From Clostridiales bacterium (GTDB lineage Bacteria > Bacillota > Clostridia > Lutisporales > Lutisporaceae): 5,377 bases of DNA. The stretch lies in NCBI GenBank assembly GCA_012522255.1, contig JAAYKT010000085.1:1-5377 (forward strand). Direction: 5' to 3'. The stretch's first letter is position 1. Every line of letters starts with the position of its first letter. Shown here one piece after another: positions 1-3,746 of the stretch. The notes beneath the pieces are model-generated. The model was not told where the DNA came from. It saw nothing but the letters and a program-made list of their open reading frames with translations, and did not search any database. A program made the position numbers and the translations under genes.

Positions 1-138
1 ATATAAAAGTATGACAAAACAATAGATTGCTATTATTTTTGGAAGGTAAAAGTAATCATATAAAAAGGGTGCTATTATCAATGGTACCACTGCAAGCAAA
101 AGGTATATAATTCCAACTACATAGTTTCGTCTTATCAT
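1..138 (-). CDS. Partial integral membrane protein, N-terminus only (possibly O-antigen ligase/polymerase-like)
   Basis: An ATG at 138-136 opens a frame of 46 codons that runs off the left edge without a stop. The translation begins MIRRNYVVGIIYLLLAVV. It has a short basic N-terminus, a first hydrophobic segment at about residues 7-27, a short loop containing YDYFYLPK (27-34), and the start of a second hydrophobic segment (35-46). This is a multi-pass membrane protein with a positive-inside N-terminus. The pattern 'VPL-hydrophobic-YD-x-F-x-LPK' followed by another helix resembles the start of O-antigen ligase/polymerase (Wzy/WaaL-type) proteins of Firmicutes. That is recognition from memory, and 46 residues cannot prove it. 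The ATG has a modest AGGA seven bases upstream, and an extended -10 promoter lies just before it. The gene is probably transcribed separately from the isc operon. That the frame is real is fairly sure; the family is tentative. Confidence 0.6.
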   Translation of the reverse strand, partial: MIRRNYVVGIIYLLLAVVPLIIAPFLYDYFYLPKIIAIYCFVILLY

Positions 139-174
139 ATTAAAATCCTGTTTCCAAGCATATTTTATGAATTA

Positions 175-203
175 AAAATATCACACCTCCATTTGAGTGT
201 CAA
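175..203 (-). promoter_or_regulatory. Predicted sigma-A promoter (extended -10) for the membrane protein gene
   Basis: Read on the minus strand, a perfect -35 box TTGACA (203-198) is followed by a 17-base spacer and a -10 box TATTTT (180-175). The last three spacer bases are TGA, which gives an extended -10 TGn motif. Transcription would start near position 168, leaving a leader of about 30 bases before the ATG at 138. A GGAGGTG (190-184) lies inside the spacer, so it would not be in the transcript from this promoter. The -35 box also sits in the loop of a small ATTTGA/TCAAAT inverted repeat (191-196 and 204-209). Confidence 0.6.
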
Positions 204-229
204 TCAAATTACCTTATGCTATCCCATGC

Positions 230-421
230 CTACCTGTATCTGTTATACATTTCCCGTAGATTGCTTGCCTGTATCCCCTGCTCCTCAGCATATCTTTTAA
301 AAAGGCAGGAAACTTCATCATCATCGATTTTTTTTGAGTACATCTCAAAATCCCTGACTAATTCCATTGTATTCATCCAAGCCCTTTGTAAACAATCCCT
401 GCTATTCATTTTATCCGACAT
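230..421 (-). CDS. Small helical protein of unknown function (63 aa)
   Basis: ATG at 421-419 with a GGAGG (433-429) seven bases upstream, ending in TAG at 232-230. I do not recognise a named family. The sequence predicts two amphipathic helices, about residues 6-31 and 34-62, separated by an Asp-rich turn (DDD, 33-35). This would make a helical hairpin. The second helix contains YAEEQGIQASNLREMY, whose Glu/Gln/Leu spacing recalls ferritin-like or rubrerythrin-like helices, but a full metal-binding set (ExxH) is absent. It has two cysteines (10 and 39) and no signal peptide or membrane segment, so it is probably cytosolic. The gene follows mnmA by 52 bases on the same strand with no strong terminator between, so it may be the last gene of the isc operon. 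Its ribosome binding site is inside a hairpin (430-452). The good Shine-Dalgarno sequence and protein-like composition favour a real gene. Confidence 0.7.
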   Translation of the reverse strand: MSDKMNSRDCLQRAWMNTMELVRDFEMYSKKIDDDEVSCLFKRYAEEQGIQASNLREMYNRYR

Positions 422-429
422 AAAAATAC

Positions 430-452
430 CTCCATAAATTATATTTATGGAG
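430..452 (-). promoter_or_regulatory. Hairpin covering the ribosome binding site of the 63-aa gene
   Basis: Bases 430-438 (CTCCATAAA on the plus strand) pair perfectly with 444-452 (TTTATGGAG), giving a 9-bp stem and a 5-base loop. On the minus-strand transcript the 3' arm carries four of the five GGAGG bases of the Shine-Dalgarno sequence, at the correct distance from the ATG at 421. A run of five U (426-422) follows three bases after the stem, so the same element could also act as a weak terminator or attenuator after mnmA. The stem has only four G-C pairs, so its strength is moderate. Confidence 0.45.
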
Positions 453-473
453 ATATTTTATGCAAATATTCTT

Positions 474-1541
474 TTATGATACGATTATTCCGCCGCCAAC
501 CAAAACATCCTCTTTATAAAATACTACTGACTGGCCTTTTGTTACAGCCCTTTGTTCTTTATCAAAAGATACTTTTACTTTATTTTCGCCTAATGGAAAA
601 ATAATTGCATCTGATTCTTTTGCGGTATATCGTATTTTTGCCTTGACATTCATGGGATCGTTCAGGTTGTCAAAAGGTATATAATTTACATCTTCCGCAA
701 TAAGCTCTTTTTTAAATATCAGTTCTTCATCACCTAAAACTACCAGATTTTTATCCGCAATAATATCCACAACATATAAAGGCCGTCCAACTGCTATTCC
801 CAGGCCTTTCCGCTGCCCTATGGTGTAATTTATAATACCTTTGTGTTTACCCAATATATTGCCTTTTGTATCAATATAGTTCCCAACAGCAGGTTCTACG
901 CCGGTATTTTCTTTTATAAATCTTACATAGTCATTGTCTTCTATGAAGCAAATTTCCTGGCTGTCGGGTTTGTCTGCAACACCCAGTCCAATCTTTTCCG
1001 CCAGCTTTCGTATCTCGTCTTTGGTATAATTCCCCAATGGCAAAAGTATATGCTTCAGTTGATTTTGTGTAAGATTATACAGTACATAAGTTTGATCTTT
1101 GTCTTGTGATACTGATTTTTTTATCAGGTATCTTTCCATTGCCGGGTCATATTCTACTTTTGCGTAATGCCCTGTTGACATATAATCCGCACCTAATTCC
1201 ACGGCCTTTTTATAAAACATATCAAATTTTATAAACTTATTGCAAGCGACGCACGGGTTAGGTGTGCGTCCTGCATTGTACTCATTCACAAAATAATTCA
1301 TAATTCTAATTTCGAATATTTCCTTGAAGTCAAATTCATAAAAAGGGATATTCAGTATGTCACAAACCTTTTTCGCATCATTAGCTGCGGAGCTTAAGGC
1401 ACATGCATTGCTTTTTTGCCCTTCCACTTCTTTTAATTTCATAGTGGCGCCTATTACTTCATATCCTTTTTCCTTAAGTATATATGCCGCTGCGGAACTA
1501 TCGACTCCACCGCTCATGCCAAGTAAAACTCTTTTGTTCAA
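474..1541 (-). CDS. mnmA: tRNA-specific 2-thiouridylase MnmA
   Basis: MnmA (TrmU) adenylates C2 of the wobble uridine U34 in tRNA-Lys, -Glu and -Gln and replaces the oxygen with sulfur passed from a cysteine desulfurase, giving s2U34. The ATP-binding PP-loop GMSGGVDSS is near the N-terminus. It is followed by TPNPCVACN with the nucleophilic Cys (C97 from the TTG start), GHYAKV, the KDQTYVLY motif and DSQEICFI with the second catalytic Cys (C198). YTIGQRKGLG and a C-terminal beta-barrel complete the normal family length. The longest frame starts at GTG 1550, but that codon lies in the Shine-Dalgarno sequence AGTAGGTG (1555-1548, 7/8 match to AGGAGGTG). The TTG at 1541-1539 lies 6 bases after this element and gives MNKRVLLGMSGG, the usual family N-terminus (355 aa). 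It lies 27 bases after nifU, so IscS is its likely sulfur donor. Cytosolic. Confidence 0.95.
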   Translation of the reverse strand: MNKRVLLGMSGGVDSSAAAYILKEKGYEVIGATMKLKEVEGQKSNACALSSAANDAKKVCDILNIPFYEFDFKEIFEIRIMNYFVNEYNAGRTPNPCVACNKFIKFDMFYKKAVELGADYMSTGHYAKVEYDPAMERYLIKKSVSQDKDQTYVLYNLTQNQLKHILLPLGNYTKDEIRKLAEKIGLGVADKPDSQEICFIEDNDYVRFIKENTGVEPAVGNYIDTKGNILGKHKGIINYTIGQRKGLGIAVGRPLYVVDIIADKNLVVLGDEELIFKKELIAEDVNYIPFDNLNDPMNVKAKIRYTAKESDAIIFPLGENKVKVSFDKEQRAVTKGQSVVFYKEDVLVGGGIIVS

Positions 1542-1568
1542 ATAAAACACCTACTATATTTTATTGCT

Positions 1569-1940
1569 TTATTTATTATGCTTCTTTTTGTAATCTTCTA
1601 TAGCTGCACTTATTGCTTCTTCTGCAAGGACAGAACAGTGAACTTTTTGCGGCGGTAAGCCGTCCAGGGCTTCAATAACCGCTTTATTAGTCAGTTTCAG
1701 AGCTTCGTCAATGCTTTTTCCTTTAACCAATTCTGTCGCTATACTGCTCGTTGCTATGGCAGCTCCACAACCGTAGGTTTTGAATTTTACGTCTGTTATA
1801 ATATTATCTTTGACTTTTATATAAAACCTCATTATATCTCCGCATTTGGGATTGCCAACCTCACCTATTCCATCTGCATCTTCTATAACACCGACATTTC
1901 GAGGTGAAGTGAAATGGTCCATAACCTTCTCTGTATACAT
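1569..1940 (-). CDS. nifU: Fe-S cluster assembly scaffold protein, NifU/IscU type
   Basis: A 123-residue IscU-type scaffold on which [2Fe-2S] clusters are built from iron and from persulfide sulfur supplied by the cysteine desulfurase, then passed to apo-proteins. It is a single NifU_N/IscU domain without the extra C-terminal domains of full-length nitrogen-fixation NifU. The three conserved cluster cysteines are present: C33 in GNPKCGD, C58 in YGCGAA and C102 in KVHCSVLAEEA. Asp35, which makes clusters labile in this family, is also present. The N-terminal YTEKVMDHFTSPRNVG is typical. LPPQK (95-99) matches the position of the LPPVK chaperone-binding motif of IscU, with Gln for Val. The ATG directly abuts the iscS stop codon. 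Its Shine-Dalgarno AAAGGAGG (1955-1948) overlaps the last codons of iscS, which suggests translational coupling and near-equal synthesis. The symbol iscU would be equally valid. Confidence 0.95.
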   Translation of the reverse strand: MYTEKVMDHFTSPRNVGVIEDADGIGEVGNPKCGDIMRFYIKVKDNIITDVKFKTYGCGAAIATSSIATELVKGKSIDEALKLTNKAVIEALDGLPPQKVHCSVLAEEAISAAIEDYKKKHNK

Positions 1941-3119
1941 TTATTTTCCTCCTTTTACATCTTCATATAGTGGGGACATTTCCCTAAGTTTTTGCACGAT
2001 TTCAGGCAAGGTCCTTACAACATAATCAACATCTTCTTCAGTGTTTATATCCCCCAAGGTTAATCTTAATGAACCGTGAGCTATCTCATGAGGAAGCCCA
2101 ATGGCCAGAAGAACATGGGAGGGATCCAAAGAACCTGATGTGCAAGCTGAACCGCTGGAGCCTGCTATACCCTTTAAATCAAGGTTTAAAAGCAATGCTT
2201 CCCCTTCTATAAATTTAAAACAAAAACTTGCATTCCCCGGGAGCCTCATCTTTGGATGCCCGGTCAGTATTGTATATGGTATGTTATTCATGATGCCTTT
2301 TATCAACCTGTCCCGAAGTTGAGTCATTGTTTTATTATATTCATCTATGTTTTCGGAAGCCATTTCAATGGCTTTGCCAAGTCCGATTATACCGGGTACA
2401 TTTTCTGTTCCCGCTCTTTTACCTTTTTCCTGAGCACCGCCATAAATAAGGTTGTTTACCTTTACACCTTTTCTTATATAAAGAACACCTACTCCTTTGG
2501 GCCCATAAAACTTATGAGCGGATAAAGATAAGGAATCGATGTTTTGTTCTTTCACATTTATTCTTATATTGCCTATGGCCTGAACCGCATCGGTATGAAA
2601 GTATATTTTGTTTGCTTTGGCCAACTTACCGATTTCTTCTATAGGCTGTATTGTGCCTATTTCATTATTTGCATACATTATGGAAATAAGTATCGTATCA
2701 TCACCGATGGCCTTTTTTAATTCTTCTATATCTATCATTCCATATTTGTCAACGCTTAGATAGGTTACTCTATATCCTTCCTTTTCAAGGCTTTCGCAAG
2801 TATAAAGAGAGGCGTGATGTTCTATCTTTGTTGTTATTATATGGTTTCCCTTGTTTTTGTTTGCATAGGCTATACCTCTTATCGCCCAATTATCAGCTTC
2901 TGACCCACCTGCTGTAAAAAATATTTCCTCAGGCAGCGCCCCTATAGCTTTTGCAACTCTGTTTCTGGCAATATCAATTTGTTTTTTTACTTCTCTGCCA
3001 AAAGAATGTATGCTGGAGGGATTGCCATAAATCTTTGAAAAATAAGGCAACATTTCTTTTAATACTTCCTCATTTGTGTATGTTGTCGCCGCATGATCCA
3101 AATATACTCTTTTTCCCAT
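1941..3119 (-). CDS. iscS: Cysteine desulfurase (IscS/NifS family, PLP-dependent)
   Basis: A class V aminotransferase-fold enzyme that converts L-cysteine to alanine and holds the sulfur as a persulfide for transfer to NifU and MnmA. In the 392-residue form it begins MGKRVYLDHAATT. Visible motifs are TAGGSEADN (PLP phosphate region), IEHHA with the catalytic His near 101, HTDAVQ with the PLP-ring Asp177, SAHKFYGPKG with the PLP Schiff-base Lys203, and SSGSACTSGS with the persulfide-forming Cys326. The loop around this Cys has the group I (NifS/IscS) pattern SSGSACTSG, unlike the SufS type. The longest frame starts at GTG 3125, but GAGGAG (3133-3128) ends only two bases before it. The ATG at 3119-3117 has an 8-base spacing and fits the family N-terminus. 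It begins 5 bases after the iscR stop. Cytosolic, probably a dimer. Naming as nifS is common in clostridial annotations. Confidence 0.95.
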   Translation of the reverse strand: MGKRVYLDHAATTYTNEEVLKEMLPYFSKIYGNPSSIHSFGREVKKQIDIARNRVAKAIGALPEEIFFTAGGSEADNWAIRGIAYANKNKGNHIITTKIEHHASLYTCESLEKEGYRVTYLSVDKYGMIDIEELKKAIGDDTILISIMYANNEIGTIQPIEEIGKLAKANKIYFHTDAVQAIGNIRINVKEQNIDSLSLSAHKFYGPKGVGVLYIRKGVKVNNLIYGGAQEKGKRAGTENVPGIIGLGKAIEMASENIDEYNKTMTQLRDRLIKGIMNNIPYTILTGHPKMRLPGNASFCFKFIEGEALLLNLDLKGIAGSSGSACTSGSLDPSHVLLAIGLPHEIAHGSLRLTLGDINTEEDVDYVVRTLPEIVQKLREMSPLYEDVKGGK

Positions 3120-3124
3120 AATCA

Positions 3125-3574
3125 CTACTCCTCGCTTATTATGTTTTTGTTTGGGTTAAGTTTGTTAAAGTCATTTACCATATCGCCTAATGTAATTGAA
3201 TCTATTACATTATTAATGCTCTCAGATATTTTTTCCCAAAGTAGCCGGGTTGCACAGTTGTCGGCATTTATACATTCATACTCTTCTTTATCTAAAACGC
3301 ATTCTGCCGGTGCCAGGGGACCTTCCAATATTCTGATTACCTCACCTACAGTTATTTCCCCGGGACTTTTTTTAAGAATATATCCGCCTTTGGAACCTCT
3401 GATTCCTTCTACAAGGCCCCTCTTACGCAGGGGTGCTATAAGCTGTTCCAGATATGTCACGGAAAGCTGTTGTCTTTCGGCTATTTTACTCAAGGAGATA
3501 GAGCCATATTCATAGTTCAAAGCCAGTTCAAGCATCATTTTTAGTCCGTATCTGCTTCGAGTGGATAGTATCAA
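3125..3574 (-). CDS. iscR: Rrf2-family transcriptional regulator, IscR-like
   Basis: An Rrf2 winged-helix regulator, expected to sense Fe-S status through a bound [2Fe-2S] cluster and to control the genes behind it. From the TTG start (149 aa) it aligns without gaps to E. coli IscR from residue 1: STRSRYGLKMMLELA, then the helix-turn-helix and wing (about 25-68) with YLEQL carrying Glu43, and RGSKGGY. The cluster region has C92, C101 and C107 in a C-x8-C-x5-C pattern. The residue three after the last Cys, which is the His107 ligand in E. coli, is Arg110 here. The ATG at 3580 is only one base from AGGAGGT (3587-3581), too close to use. The TTG at 3574-3572 has a spacing of seven. First gene of the operon, with a promoter and a candidate operator upstream, so autoregulation is likely. 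CymR, the cysteine-metabolism Rrf2 regulator, lacks these cysteines and is less likely. Confidence 0.92.
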   Translation of the reverse strand: MILSTRSRYGLKMMLELALNYEYGSISLSKIAERQQLSVTYLEQLIAPLRKRGLVEGIRGSKGGYILKKSPGEITVGEVIRILEGPLAPAECVLDKEEYECINADNCATRLLWEKISESINNVIDSITLGDMVNDFNKLNPNKNIISEE

Positions 3575-3591
3575 ATTCATACCTCCTTTTT

Positions 3592-3615
3592 AATCCATAC
3601 TAATTAACTCGGATT
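3592..3615 (-). promoter_or_regulatory. Candidate operator for IscR (24-bp dyad)
   Basis: The arms AATCC (3592-3596) and GGATT (3611-3615) flank a central palindrome TAATTA (3601-3606) with equal 4-base gaps, so 16 of 24 positions are symmetric about one centre. It lies between the predicted transcription start of iscR and its Shine-Dalgarno sequence, where a bound repressor would block transcription. The overall form, an AT-rich flank then CC, about 14 bases, GG and another AT-rich flank, resembles the E. coli IscR type 2 site. As I recall that consensus its spacing is 13, so this site is one base longer. Binding is inference. Confidence 0.4.
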
Positions 3616-3624
3616 TACATTATT

Positions 3625-3653
3625 AGATTAGCATCTTTTACAATGACTGTCAA
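3625..3653 (-). promoter_or_regulatory. Predicted sigma-A promoter of the isc-mnmA operon
   Basis: On the minus strand a perfect -35 TTGACA (3653-3648) is followed by a 17-base spacer and a weak -10 TAATCT (3630-3625). The poor -10 is helped by an extended -10 TGC (3633-3631). Transcription would begin near 3618. A 9-base palindrome TGACTGTCA (3644-3652) overlaps the -35 box and is another possible regulator contact. No other good promoter is visible between the upstream terminator and iscR. Confidence 0.55.
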
Positions 3654-3657
3654 TTTA

Positions 3658-3704
3658 TTTTTTTGTCTAATGGGAAAACAACATTTTCCCATTAGACAAA
3701 AAAA
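3658..3704. repeat. Perfect 21-bp inverted repeat with 5-base loop
   Basis: Arms 3658-3678 and 3684-3704 are exact reverse complements around the loop CAACA. The outer seven pairs are T7/A7 and the core is GTCTAATGGG. On either strand the RNA hairpin would be followed by A-rich sequence with no U-tract, so it is not a standard terminator. Its right A7 arm is also the U-tract and stem base of the neighbouring terminator, so on the SLH-gene transcript the U-tract can pair with only one of the two hairpins at a time. Confidence 0.8.
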
Positions 3705-3735
3705 TGCAACGAAGAAAAATCTTCGTTGCATTTTT
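3698..3735 (-). terminator. Rho-independent terminator of the SLH-protein gene (bidirectional form)
   Basis: A 15-bp perfect stem, 3700-3714 with 3721-3735, has the GC-containing core TGCAACGAAG/CTTCGTTGCA and a 6-base loop whose ends can also pair. On the minus strand it begins 11 bases after the TAA of the SLH gene and ends in seven U (3704-3698). On the plus strand it ends in five U, so it could stop transcription from both sides. It separates the SLH gene from the isc operon. Confidence 0.88.
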
Positions 3736-3746
3736 AAATGTAAATT

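Noticed and set aside
135..161. Eight-codon frame (MLGNRILI) ending in an ATGA overlap with the membrane protein start
   Set aside because: The only strong Shine-Dalgarno upstream is 22 bases away and lies inside the predicted promoter, so there is no support for translation.
216..437. Plus-strand open frame of 73 codons
   Set aside because: It is antisense to the 63-aa gene, which has the better ribosome binding site and a more credible protein sequence; no Shine-Dalgarno supports this one.
843..1109. Plus-strand open frame of 88 codons inside mnmA
   Set aside because: Antisense shadow of a highly conserved gene.
3093..3515. Plus-strand open frame of 140 codons
   Set aside because: Lies opposite iscR and the start of iscS and has no recognisable domain; the minus-strand genes account for the sequence.
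3581..3746. Possible riboswitch, T-box or small RNA gene between the SLH gene and iscR
   Set aside because: The predicted iscR leader is only about 44 bases, and the hairpins upstream are explained by a terminator and an inverted repeat; no known riboswitch core is visible.
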